Assembly (NCBI GenBank): GCA_008933995.1
Contig: WARS01000034.1
Location: 1,627,501 to 1,691,500 of the forward strand
Reading direction: 5' to 3'
From: Datnioides undecimradiatus
Lineage: Eukaryota > Chordata > Actinopteri > Lobotiformes > Datnioididae
DNA: 64,000 bases
Part shown: positions 1-11,085 of the stretch, in pieces
Numbering within the stretch: position 1 is the stretch's first letter
Layout of the letters: the number at the start of each line of letters is the position of its first letter
Program-made: the position numbers and the translations under genes
The notes under the pieces: model-generated
The model's database searches: none
What the model was told of the DNA's origin: nothing
Seen by the model: only the letters and a program-made list of their open reading frames with translations

Positions 1-475
1 CCACTGTTTGAGTTGTTTCACAACTGCAACAAACGGAGTGCCTTTATCCTCGTGTGGTGTTAACATTGAGCTATGTTCTTCTCATTACTGAAGATTATCG
101 TCCCCGACCTTAGTACCGTAAATCAAAATGAAAGCAGCATTCCAAGAAGATAAACCTCCACAGGTTCATCGGGAACCAAGAATATACTGTAGGACTTCAA
201 AGCAAAATCAAAATGTACTATTTTGTGTCTTAGCAACATTCTCTGTGACTGTCACCAAATGGATGTGTGTATATCTGTGATTATTTATGAATACAGTATA
301 TAATATGTACAGCATGATTTTTATTTCAGCGTATTTGAAATGTACTTTTGCACTTTCCAGGTACTAAATTGTAACAAATTGTTTTAACTTGGCTCCCTAA
401 TCTGTACAAACTGCTTTGTATACACCAGTGGAAAATGATCATTAAAGTCTTGTCTAAATTTAAACAGGTCTTATG
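1..475 (+). other. Probable 3' UTR end of an upstream + strand gene
   Basis: AT-rich non-coding sequence with no sustained ORF. It carries an ATTAAA poly(A) signal at 441-446 followed by T-rich sequence, which fits the last exon of a gene lying to the left. In human, RDX (radixin) sits beside FDX1, so an rdx 3' UTR is a possible identity, but nothing in the sequence itself proves it. Confidence 0.4.
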
Positions 476-691
476 AACTGTGTTTGTTTTTCTGTCTGAG
501 GTTTACTGGGAACAAGAGGAGTGAGGAGCAGCTGCCGTGACTCAGGTAAAAACGTCTTGTTTTTTCTTCAGGTTAGTTTTATTCAAGGAAACACAGACAG
601 ACGCTCATGATAGGAGCCCAAAGTAATGGAAACGGTGTGTGAGACAGATGAAGGACGTTCACACTTTTACGCTGCGTTTTCTTTGTGGTTC

Positions 692-3600
692 TCATGCAGC
701 GACTGGGTAAGAGCAGATGGACGCTCTCTTCAGCTCACAGTCGTTGGCCGTCCACCAGCTCTCATCTGCAAAAAGCAGCGGGGCAGATTTGTAAAAGACA
801 CGTTGGCTCGAGGAACATAACTCACATTTCCGAGCCAGGAGTATTTAGTAAAATTATGACTGAAGTTAATAATTCAAGATCTTATCTCTGCGTTTCAGGG
901 CCAGATGTTAATAACAGTGGCATTACACAACACGGAAAAGAGCAGATGAGCTTTAATTAACGAGCACTGCTTGTTGAGGGAGGTCAAATGGGCACATTTA
1001 ACTTATACTGTTCAGGCACAGCAGAGAAGAGTCACCAAGTCAATGGGTGAACATTCTGTTCATGAGATCTTACCATCAAAAGTTCAGTAACATAAGTTCA
1101 GATAAGTCTAAATAAGCCAGTGGTCACAACCAGGAGGTTTTTGCTGACTCATAAATCAGTCGTCATTGTGTCATTGATGTGTGTCCAGTGAGTGAGTGCA
1201 GTTCTTACCTATCTTGAACATCTCCACACAGGCAGGTTTGTCTGTGTGAATGTTGGGGTGACCCGGCATCCAGTCACTGTAGCTCCACTCTGACCCGTCT
1301 ACCCAAGATGCCTGCTGGTTCTGAGGTGTGTAACACCAACACACAGTATTTCAAAGATGTGCAAAGATGTGTGGCTTGATAACAGTTCTATTTAAAACTG
1401 AATTATAACGTCACATTGATACATATTTTAAAAATAAATCCCTTTTTTGAAAATATTGCAGCGGTATTATCAGCTTTGGCTGCTCTGTACTTTAGGTACA
1501 GAAACAGATGGCACATCTTAAAATAAAGGTTCAGAGGTCAATGTTTTACCAAGGTAAGAATAACACTATCTGTGCTGTTGATAACATATCTGATGACACT
1601 CTCCTTGGCCTCCAGTCCAAGCCACAGTACAGGACCAGACTGCTGGCGTCACGGTCAGCGAGCAAATGAATACAAATGGCGATATGAGATCGTTAGAGGT
1701 TTCTGGAAACGTCATTCTGAGATTTGAGTGCGACTCCCTTTTCTTAAAAGAGAGTACACTGTCCAGAGATATTTTTATGGGTACTGAGAGTGACAGGAGG
1801 ATGCCACTGCTGCTGCACTACACCACTCTAACTGTACATTTTCAGAAAAAAAGTCTTTCAGACCAAGCAGGTGGTTCATTGTTGATGAGAGGAACTTGCC
1901 TTGACCATGCCTCCAAGCCAGGTCAACACAGGGTTGCTCTGGCCACCCTTGGTCACCAGGGAGACCAGATGGGAATGCAGGTCACCGCTGGTTACAGAGG
2001 CAAGCTCAGCATTTGGTGCAAGAGCTCTGCATAAGGCCTGGAGATAGAGGACAATGAAAAGGGTGAGCCTCAAGCACAGACTCACCACTGATGGTTAACC
2101 TGGATGGATTGGATGTTTGTATTTGTAATGTAATGTGTCTCACCTGTGCATCCTGGAAGGCCAGCGGTGTGGGGTTGAACTCATAACAGTTTCCAAGGAT
2201 AACCTCCCCCTTACATGCCACTGTCTGTGTTTGGATCCCAGAGGTGAAGGGTTCAGTTCCCTGTCTAAAACCGTCTGGGATGGAGATAAAAGGCTCAGTT
2301 CCCTGTCTAAAACCATCTGGGATTGACATAAACGGTTCAGTTCCCTGCCTGAAGTCATCTGGGATTGAGATAAACGGCTCTGTTCCTTGTCTAAAACCAT
2401 CTGGGACAGAAATCACAGACTCAGTTCCTTGTCTGAAACCGTCTGGGATAGACACCATAGGTTCAGTTCCCTGTCTGAAACCGTCTGGGACAGAAATCAC
2501 AGACTCAGTTCCCTGTCTGAAACCATCTGGGATGGACACCATAGGTTCAGTTCCCTGCCTGAAACCATCTGGGATAGACCTCATGGACTCAGTTCCCTGC
2601 CTGAAACCATCTGGGATAGACACCACAGGTTCAGTTCCCTGTCTAAAACCCTCTGGGATGGACACCATAGGTTCAGTTCCCTGTCTAAAACCTTCTGGTA
2701 TTGACACCACAGGTTCAGTTCCCCGTCTAAAACCCTCTGGGATGGACACCATAGGTTCAGTTCCCTGCCTGAAACCATCTGGGAGACCAGGAGCAGAGGG
2801 TTCCTCCACCCGGACCCAGCCTTCACCATTCCTCTGGGCAGGAGCGTCAATGGGACCTGGAAGACAGAGGGTCTTTAGATCATACAGACTTATTTAATTA
2901 TGGTGATGTTGTATGGAGTAGATAAAAGGCAACATCAGTCTGCAGCCATGCTCAGGTGGTCAGAGTGGAGCATCTCTGGCATCTCTGCTGTATCTCAGTA
3001 CTTTCTTGTGGTTGACAAATGAAAACAGTGGAGAATAAATTATGCTTGATTTTCTATAAATTGTGACAGTTTCACACCATAGCTTCCTCACCGTCATCTG
3101 TCAGCCAGTGTCTTCGCTCCATCTCTCTGTTTCCCATAGAATGACGGATAAAATCTAGAAGAGGAAATGTCAAAATGAGAAAAATGTCCTAAAAGGAATC
3201 CTAATTACAAGTCAATAGCTCCGCATAAGGTTTGATCATGCACTCACCCACTCTCCTGTCCATCTCACTGACATGTTCCTGCACCAGGCCGGTGTTGAGG
3301 TCAACAAGGAATCTCCTGGAGGGCTCTGTACCTTGTCGGAAGCCGTCGGGAACAGGTTCGCGGTTGTCAAAATGTTCAGTGCCCTGTTGGAAGCCATCAG
3401 GGAGCTGGTTGGCTGAAGATGTCTCCTGCAAACGTCTAAGGACTGAAAGCGGGATAGCCTGGAGGCCTGTGATGAGCATAGATTGGTTGGCAGTGAGCTG
3501 GTTTTGGCTTTCTCTTTGCAGGCTGATTGAGTTTGTAAAACATCAGTTACACAAAAGATATGCATTTCTGAGAGTAACAATCTTTCAGCAGCTGGCACAT

Positions 3601-4422
3601 CCTGTTTAATCAGAAAGAAAGGCAAACCTAATGAGCACTCTCTGAGTACATAGCTTAGACTTATTAAACAATCACCCATGCCAATTGACAGATATGTGAC
3701 TGTTTAGCTTCTTACATCAATTATTAACTTGTGCCAGGGTAATATGTAGGCCACAGCTTTTCGGTAACAGTGTAATAAATCAATAATGGTTAAAGTCTAA
3801 TATCTGCACAGGTCAGCTGCTCTGATTACATTGTTGCCACAGTATTCAGTTCTGCTGATGAGGCAACAAAGATGCAATTAATTAGAACATGAAAGTCACA
3901 GAGGAAGTTACAAAGGTCATTAAAAGGAATAAAAATGTTCTGATACCATTTTTCTAATCTCAGTGATGTGCATCATCACAATAACTGTAGTCTTTCAAAA
4001 GCCTCCAATTAGCTATGGAAATGTTGATATTTTACTTTATACAGTGTAACAACCATTAACTGTCAGTCATTAAGTTAAACACATTTACACTCCCATTGTG
4101 AAGTTTGTTATGTTGAAAAACAAACCACACACAAAAAACAAGATTCTGTAATCTGCATGACAAGCTGTTAAACCCATTATAGTAAGAATAGTGTTTTGAA
4201 AAACAGCATCAGAAGAATAAATGAAATAAGGAAATGATCTTAAGTCAGACATTTAGAGACAAGGAAACAGTTATTCTGTGTTTGTGAAAGCTGGAAGAAT
4301 TGCATAATTTATCATGAGTTATTGCTAATTTTGTTTGAAACATTTGATATGAACACAACTAAAATGAAAAATGAATGGATCTTACCTGACAGTGTCAGGA
4401 ACAGCAGCACGAGCTTGAACAT
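692..4422 (-). CDS. Secreted C-type lectin domain protein with 13 tandem 14-residue repeats
   Basis: Seven coding exons in transcription order: 4422-4386, 3466-3248, 3154-3092, 2856-2144, 2037-1900, 1320-1209, 765-692. All phases agree, giving 451 aa. Residues 1-16 (MFKLVLLFLTLSGLQA) look like a signal peptide. Residues 17-130 form a polar stalk with two early repeat units. Residues 131-312 are 13 copies of a unit like IPDGFRQGTEPMVS. Residues 320-451 are a C-type lectin-like fold: paired early cysteines C321/C330, C347, a WLGG core, WVDGSEWSYSDW, and a closing cysteine pair before the stop. The intron after the WLGG exon appears to use a GC donor. A non-coding first exon probably precedes the ATG. 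The gene diverges from fdx1. The CTLD recalls fish ladderlectin/type II antifreeze-like or proteoglycan-2-like lectins, but I know no named protein with this repeat array. The domain call is firm; function is unknown, perhaps mucosal or extracellular recognition (inference). Confidence 0.85.
2240..2785 (-). repeat. Coding 42-bp minisatellite (13 units)
   Basis: Thirteen head-to-tail 42-bp units lie entirely inside one exon of the lectin gene. Each encodes 14 residues of the form [I/L/V]P[D/E]GFRQGTE[P/S]xxS. Units differ mainly at the three positions after GTE (MV, VV, MR, VI, FI, FM, FT). Because the unit length is a multiple of three, copy-number change keeps the reading frame. Two more divergent units lie in an upstream exon at about 3295-3415, so the array seems to have grown from an older repeat. 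Confidence 0.95.
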
Positions 4423-4610
4423 CCTGTGAAAACCAGAATAAACAGCAACTTTTTACTCCTTTATTATCATTCAAGCTGCTCTGTGTATCTCTCGATTGCA
4501 CTTTGCTGTATAAGAGGCTATGTGCCAGTTTGCGTGTTGCTTACCTGAGACAGCAGTGAGGAAAACTGAGCAACTCGAACACAAAAGGCTGCCTATTAAT
4601 ATGTCACTGT
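4423..4610 (-). promoter_or_regulatory. Putative 5' UTR exon and TATA-like promoter of the lectin gene
   Basis: On the minus strand a clean donor (CTCAG|GTAAGC) at 4545/4544 and an acceptor (TTTTCACAG|G) at 4424/4423 would join a short non-coding exon to the exon holding the ATG. A TATTAATA motif at about 4594-4601 lies some 30 bp upstream of where that exon could begin. This is typical of a tissue-restricted TATA promoter, but the transcription start is inferred. Confidence 0.45.
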
Positions 4611-6290
4611 CTTGGTCATAAACCCAACCCCACCAATAAGACTTTAAATGAGACAACAGATGAATATGATCAGTACGTGATGCACTTTACCCTCGCGTGG
4701 TAACCTCATAGAGGCCAATACAGCAGCTTATAAGGTGCCGGCTGCCAGAAGTTCACCTCTGATGTAAAGTCATCAGACGAACTGGTCCTGTAGTGTTTGA
4801 CATGCCGTAACACTCTACACATCCTGTTTTCTGGGTCTTGAAAAAAAGATGTTGTAGGTCAATGGCACTTGGTTTAATCAAGGGTAGCGCAATCAATATT
4901 TGTGAAAGGAGCCAGAGAGTGGAGGTTAGTGGTGTCACTAAAGGTTGCTTTGGTGTTGGGAGTAATACTAACGGTCGTTTTGATATTGTTGTTGTCACGT
5001 ACACCTCGTTAGTCCCATAAATAAATCAAATGTTCAGCAGTGATAAAGTATAAAGATACAGCATGGATTGTTCATGAAAGTGGTAAGAAATGATGTATAT
5101 CATTTAATATATCATGCCTATCTCTGGATCCACCCCCTGAACAAAACATCAGTGTATGGACTGGTAATAGATTCATTCAGATTCAGTTTTTGTTTTCTTG
5201 TATTTGACAATGCATATTTGACATGCACGTAAGGTATTCAACCCGCTCATATCATGGCCGTATCGAGAGTCTTTCTATCATCCACGGTACCTGTCGTGCA
5301 CTACTCTGCAAAAGTTCAGGGTTGTGTGTGGCTTCAGGTGATATTTTTGTTCACGTCCATTCATGGGACAGGGACTGTGTGGGTGTCCAAAATTGTGGAG
5401 GGCTTTGACCTTTGTTGAGCAACACTTTGGAGTTTCTTGGTTTTAAAATTCGGCTAAACAGCGGGGCGGTTACCCTGCTCGAGTGACCCTCCCCGTGGTG
5501 ATAAATGCTGTAACCTCGCTCCGCCGGTCTACGCGACATAACAAAACGAGCATGAAAACGCTCTCACTCCCTGATTGGTAAACTTTAAAGCACGTGTGCA
5601 GGCACGGAGCGTTTCCTGTAGCGGCATCAAGCTCGCGATGATTAACCGGCCCTCAATAGAAAAGCCGAAACCCCGGTTTTCAAAATAAAAGTTAAACAAG
5701 AACACGTTTGATAAACAACTAAAGCACGTATTTTCCGTACAACACCAACTAGTGCATTGAGTTTCTCTCATTTAATGGTTATGCAGATAGTAACTCTGAA
5801 TCTCTGGGCGGTGAAATCCCCCGGATATTTCAGCGCGTTATTTGCTAGGACTTTTATTTTTAAAGTCACGACAGGAAGTTGTCTTATCATGTCTAGTCTG
5901 ACACCGTTTTCCTGTTCAGGAAACACATCGGGTATCACATTCACTGTTTGACCACACTAATCTGGACAGTGCGACTACAGTTATTAACTTCTTTGTGTTT
6001 TGACGCAGATTATTACGAGTCAACCGACTTCGGGGCTGTAAACGACGAACTGTTGCCATAGGTTACACGTTACGCAATGAACGTGACAGTGACAGAGTGA
6101 CTTCTCGTAGATAAAACAAGCTAGCTCAGCTAGCTAGCTAGCTCCACGGGCTAAGTCAAACATCTTTGGGTCTCTCGGTACAGAAGCAAAGAGCTCGACC
6201 ACAGGGGACTGTGAAACCCAGCGTGTCTGCGCGTCCTGTCGGTCGGACAGTTTCTCAGCTTTGCCTCAACTACTTGTAACGTAACCTCAG
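4611..6290. other. Intergenic spacer between the divergent lectin and fdx1 genes
   Basis: No convincing coding sequence; the short ORFs resemble no known family. The right half, from about 5450, is richer in CpG and probably contains the fdx1 promoter. A run of overlapping AGCTAGCT palindromes at 6119-6144 lies about 150 bp before the fdx1 ATG. No clear TATA box was seen. Confidence 0.5.
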
Positions 6291-9200
6291 ATGGCTTTGG
6301 TAACAGCCTTAAGGAGACTGGCTCATGTGAAGTTACGGGAATATTCGCGGAGGACGGCGGCAGTAACTTGGGCTTCATGGATGACGGGTCAGAGGAGTTT
6401 CAGCACCGGCTCACAGTCTCTGAGGTGGGTTACACGAATGAGAGGACACTGCGTTAAGATGCAAAGCTTGAACTGAATAACTTTCACCACTGTCGTGCAC
6501 GAACAGAGCGCCACGCCAAAGTCCATTCAAAAAAACACGTAGTTAAATATGACCTTTTATGTCAGCACGTGCCTGCTACTGTAACAGGCTGAACAGGTCT
6601 GGAGTCAGGTCTTTGTTACACCTTAGATGAGACACATGAGTAGTGACTTCTATATGTGTACATACGTTCAAGTGCCACAGCTGATCCTCACAACATTGCA
6701 TAGACAGGCCGGTGGCAGAGAAGCATTTGATCAACACTGAAAGCCTTGAGGTTTCATTGAGCTGCTCAGCAAGGTTAAAGATTAAATTAACGATTAAAGA
6801 TTGCTTTATTAATCCCACACCGGGGACATTTCAATGCCACAACAGCAGGAAAACAGCCAGAAAGGACACACAGAGTAGAAACATATTTATAGAATATTTA
6901 AAAAATATAATATAACATATAAATAAAAGTAGCAGTGGGTGGAGATAATAAATAAATAAATACCAGTGGAAACAGTTAACAATCAAAAAACAAAATACAT
7001 GTATACAGTATATGTTGCTGAATCTCTCCTTCCGTTTCTGAATGGAATTTGGGGTGATCCGCTTTCCAAGTTAAATGATATGCACTGTTTGACAAATCAA
7101 CCAAACACACTTTCTGTTACACTGTAACAGCTCGACCATGTCTGGATTTTTTGTGAAAATCTGAAACTGTGTGATTTCAGCCAGTGAAAACGCGTGTGTG
7201 TGTGTGTGTGTGTGTGTGTGTCTTTAAAAAGGCAACAGAGTGACAGTTTGTAATGTCATCGTTAAAAGGGCTGAGCATTAGACTGAGGCTTCACGTGTCC
7301 ACAAGGCTAAAGCGATCCATCTTTCTCTTCAGGTACAAGGCTTAGACTAAGGCTGGGGTTTCCACAGCCAAACAACCAGTTGAGTTGCATAATGTCTGCT
7401 GACAGGCAGCAGCCCAGGTTGAAGGTTTGGTGTGTGGGACTGGCCTTAAACCAGTTAACTCTGTCCCTGTGTGCTCACGTCAGATAGGCATGGCTGACCC
7501 TGACCCTCCCTTAACTTTTTATGTATTTGATTTGATTTTATCTTATCTTATTTGTAAGAACCCACTGTTGCGATCAAAATTTCGTCATTGGCTGTTATTG
7601 TATTAAGAGGTCATGGAGTAGAGAGCTGACATATTTTAAAGCGGATTACACAGGGTTCCCTCTGGTCCGGACATTCCCAGAGGGCCATTGAGTTTAATGT
7701 TTGTGGCCGGGGGAATGGGAGATTATCATAGGACATAACAAGAACTTACTACTTGAATATTTTTGAATATTTTAAAATATTTAGTATTTTATAATAATCC
7801 ATAGTAAGTAGTGATGTATGAAGCAACGCAGCGGGTTTTTTTTTACTTTAGTTTTATTTTTTTCCAGTCGTGACAAAAGAATGACAGTGTGTCAGCAATA
7901 TTTAATTATTTAGTAGCACGAGATTTGTCTGTCCGCCGCACAGCAGTGATGCCGTTAAGGCAGCCTGTCCTGTGTACCTGTAAATAAATGAAGTGGATGG
8001 AAACATGGTTGTATAAGGCGAGAAGCAGGGAATATTATTTTAGTGCTTTTGTGCAAGTTTAATTAGAAGCTGAGAATTCCATTCCATTCCATTAAATAGT
8101 GACTTGACTGTCGGAGCTAATCACACCAGGAATGTTTATCCCCGACCTTCACGAGGCTGAACTCAAACATTAATTTGCTGAATACAGTCGGGGATTGTTA
8201 GCTCCTGCACAATGGACAAATGTGCAAGCAGTGTTTTTTAAAAATCCTTTAAGTCACATTCTGTACAATTCATTGTTTTCATATGTTATTTCATAATAAG
8301 TATATATCTTATGAAGCCACAGCTAAGCAGATGTAACGTGTAATTTGAGACAGTTCTTTATTAATTTTTAATATCTACTGTCATTTAAGTTTTTTCCACA
8401 CAAGCTATTGTGTCATCTCTTAGCCCTGGTCCGCGCTGCTTTTTCTACCTAGATCTTTGCTCGTGTTGCACTTATTCTATGTGTACGTCGCTTTGGATAA
8501 AAGCGTCTGCCAAATGACATTGTACAATTGTACAATTGTAGAACAAAGCCACAGATAAAGTTTGTTTTGTATTATTTGAACTTGAGATGTTTTTATATTT
8601 AGTCTTTAAACCTCTGCCAGACGGTGTAGTATTGCTTCTGAGTCTAATATGGTTTTATGGAGATTACACTGTTACACTGAGGATCTGAAAAATTTTGGAG
8701 CGCTTTAACATTTTTGGCCAATCAGACTGAGTTTATTACTGATCGCTGACCAGCAGAGGGCAGTGAATCGTGAGGACTGAGCCTGGCAGTATAGAATGAA
8801 CAGAAAATGCAGTGAGCAATGGTGAACTAATGCTGAGTTATGTGTGTGTGTGTGTGTGTGTGTGTGTTTCAGGTCTGACAATAAGGTGACGGTTCACTTC
8901 ATCAACAGAGACGGGGAGAAGATCACAGTGAAGGGGTCGCCTGGTGATTCCCTGCTAGATGTTGTCATTAATGAGGACCTCGACTTTGATGGCTTTGGTA
9001 CACAGACACACACACAGCTTTGGATTGGTGTCATCAGTAGCACCTTGTGACCTGCTGTATTCACACATGGGCTCAGCTGCCAGCTCCGTAGTACAAAGTC
9101 TGTTTAATGTCCAGTCAGACTCATTCAGAGAGTTTGTAAAGGAGAGCAGATAGACACTGCTGAGATTCACAGCACAAAGCCAGCTGCCTCTATGTGACTG

Positions 9201-9398
9201 AGCTGAACCTCATGCATCAGATAAAACTCTAAAAGTGGGTGTGTGTGTCTACAGGAGCCTGTGAGGGAACACTGGCCTGCTCCACATGCCATCTGATCTT
9301 TGACGAGGAAGTGTACAAGAACTTGGGGCGAGCATCAGATGAGGAGATGGACATGCTGGACTTAGCCTACGGCCTGACTGACACGTAAGGAAGACACG

Positions 9399-9441
<43 letters not shown>

Positions 9442-10167
9442 CTCCATTTTCTGCTGAGGGCCGTGCCTGTGTTGGTTTATCTATTTTTGTGATTATTTGA
9501 ATATACATTATGAATGTTAATCAGTTGAAACAGAGGAGTAGGCTGTCTGTACTGTATATTGGGTTAGTAGTTTTATGGACTTTGCTGATTTAAATGATGG
9601 GATGGACAGTGTGGACAAAGCCTTTTTAAGAAGGTGGTCTCACACACTGCATGATGCTGATCAGATAAGTCCTGTTGAGTTAATGGGATTTGTCAGGGTT
9701 GATCAGTCAGTGAGGGACAAAGTAGTAAATACAAAAGTGCCCCTCCCTTTACACCAGCATCAGCTTAGCTGCAAACAACAGTGACTCACCCTGTTCAAAA
9801 AGCTGTCAACACAACACGACACATTCAGACACCCTGTTCTGCAGCTTCACGATGATGAGTCAGCAGCAGTAATCTAAAGCTTTAAATCAAGACTTGATCA
9901 AATCACCGTTGAATACGAAAGTGGGGTTTTACCTTAATCAGATTTCCCAAATCTCTGCTGTGTTTCTAGTGATTAGCAGTTAATGGTAAAGTCCTTCAAT
10001 TAACACACATTTTAATAAGAAAAGTAACAGAATAAAGTCATACGTCTTTTTCCCACAGATCTCGTCTGGGTTGCCAGATCTGCCTGACCAAGTCTCTGGA
10101 GGGCATGGTGGCCAGGGTTCCCGAGAGCGTAGCGGACATTCGGCAGAGCAAAGATGGATCGTCTTAA
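6291..10167 (+). CDS. fdx1: Ferredoxin 1 (adrenodoxin), mitochondrial [2Fe-2S] protein
   Basis: Four coding exons: 6291-6424, 8873-8997, 9255-9384, 10059-10167, giving 165 aa (human precursor 184). The product carries electrons from ferredoxin reductase to mitochondrial P450s and supports steroid synthesis and lipoylation in the matrix. Residues 1 to about 45 are Arg/Ser-rich and lack acids, as expected of a mitochondrial targeting peptide. The mature domain begins near S46. The four cluster ligands are C89, C95, C98 and C135, with the family spacing, and the free cysteine is C138. The acidic partner-binding pair corresponding to bovine Asp76/Asp79 is D119/D122. Teleosts also have an fdx1b paralogue, so the exact paralogue is less certain than the family. 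The start was chosen because it opens the targeting peptide. The gene is convergent with arhgap20. Confidence 0.95.
6795..6855 (-). repeat. Fragment of a non-LTR retrotransposon/SINE 3' tail
   Basis: On the minus strand this reads as a GGGACATTT-free variant of the common fish tail: a CCCCGGTGTGGGATTAATAAAG-like string, similar to the 'fails-to-end in GGGATxAATAAAG' 3' ends of fish LINE/SINE elements. It sits in fdx1 intron 1 and is short and degraded. The match is from memory of the pattern. Confidence 0.4.
7194..7220. repeat. (GT)n microsatellite in fdx1 intron 1
   Basis: About 13 uninterrupted GT dinucleotides. It is a likely polymorphic marker with no other visible role. Confidence 0.95.
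8440..8521 (-). repeat. Teleost SINE-type fragment in fdx1 intron 1
   Basis: Contains the motif CGCTTTGGATAAAAGCGTC followed by TGCCAAATGACAT, which is very common in dispersed teleost repeats. The same family occurs in opposite orientation at about 53692-53758 in this window, including the adjoining AGATCTTTGCTCGTG segment, so dispersal can be seen directly. The family name was not determined. Confidence 0.7.
8841..8867 (+). repeat. (TG)n tract directly abutting the 3' splice site of fdx1 exon 2
   Basis: Thirteen TG units are followed at once by TTTCAG, the acceptor of exon 2 at 8873. The microsatellite therefore takes the place of the usual polypyrimidine tract. Confidence 0.95.
9401..9439 (+). 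repeat. (CA)n microsatellite near the donor of fdx1 exon 3
   Basis: About 19 CA units begin 16 bp after the GTAAGG donor of exon 3. Confidence 0.95.
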
Positions 10168-11085
10168 CTGGGCCCTTGTGGGTGCAGCCAGTGTGGTCAG
10201 AAGTGAGGGTACTACATGAGTAGATGGTAGGTTTACCTCTGTCAGCACTGCTGGGTTTATGAGGCCGCCACACTATCCTGTTGTCCCTCCTGTTTTAAAA
10301 ACTAAACTTCCAAATCAGACAGAGCCAGCTCTCAATAAGCAGGATGTAAGAATACAGGACTTAACTCATAAATTTATTTCAAATAGACATTAAAGTGTCT
10401 GTTATGATTCATCATGATTCATTCTCTAATGGGTAGAAACTCTAGATAAACTCTCAGCCGAGCAAACCTATGTTATCATGTCATTGTAAACTCAGCCTGT
10501 CCATTTTAATAACTGTCAGAAAAAATGTTAAAGATGACACACGAACTTCAGCGTCCATCAGACACCAGGATTGTTGACCATCATTTATTAACCCTCAGTC
10601 TCCTCAGAGGGTTAATAAATGATGTGTGTAGTTTGTGGCTGTGCCTTCGATTATCTACCTTTAGCTTATTTTTGTAACTATGACTGAACTTACACAGACT
10701 CTTGCATGAAGATGAGATTTGTGCTCACGGCGGACTCACTTAAGCTCAGGAACCGCAGAGCCGGTCTCGATGCAACATCGGACCCTGTGTCGCATGTAAA
10801 TTCGGTCATATGTCCACAACGACTAGTGACAGACAGCTGATTACGACCTGTGACTGAAACATCTGTTAACCACTGCGAGTAACAGTTCTCCACGCCATAG
10901 AGACTGAGCCGATGCTGACGCCCTCCAACATATTTTATTCTACACACATGTATACCCTCCGCTAGTGTTGGTTTGATCTTGTAACCCTATAATTTCATCA
11001 TGTGATTGTACATAGGTAGAGCACACATATCTGTGTATAGAGTGAAAAGTAATGTAATAAAAGAGTCACCTTTCTAATGGCGCGT
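10168..11085 (+). other. fdx1: fdx1 3' UTR with poly(A) signal
   Basis: Non-coding sequence after the TAA stop, ending with an AATAAA signal at 11056-11061. That gives a 3' UTR of about 0.9 kb. It contains the perfect hairpin described separately. The end point is inferred from the signal. Confidence 0.65.
10579..10624. repeat. Perfect 18-bp inverted repeat (hairpin) in the fdx1 3' UTR
   Basis: Arms at 10579-10596 (CATCATTTATTAACCCTC) and 10607-10624 are exact reverse complements, separated by a 10-nt loop. In RNA this would be a stable stem-loop. Confidence 0.95.

Noticed and set aside
2244-2897. 217-residue plus-strand ORF of repeats like GSVPCLKPSG
   Set aside because: It is the antisense reading of the lectin minisatellite. 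A 42-bp unit without stops leaves several frames open, and this frame has no signal peptide, domain or splice context.
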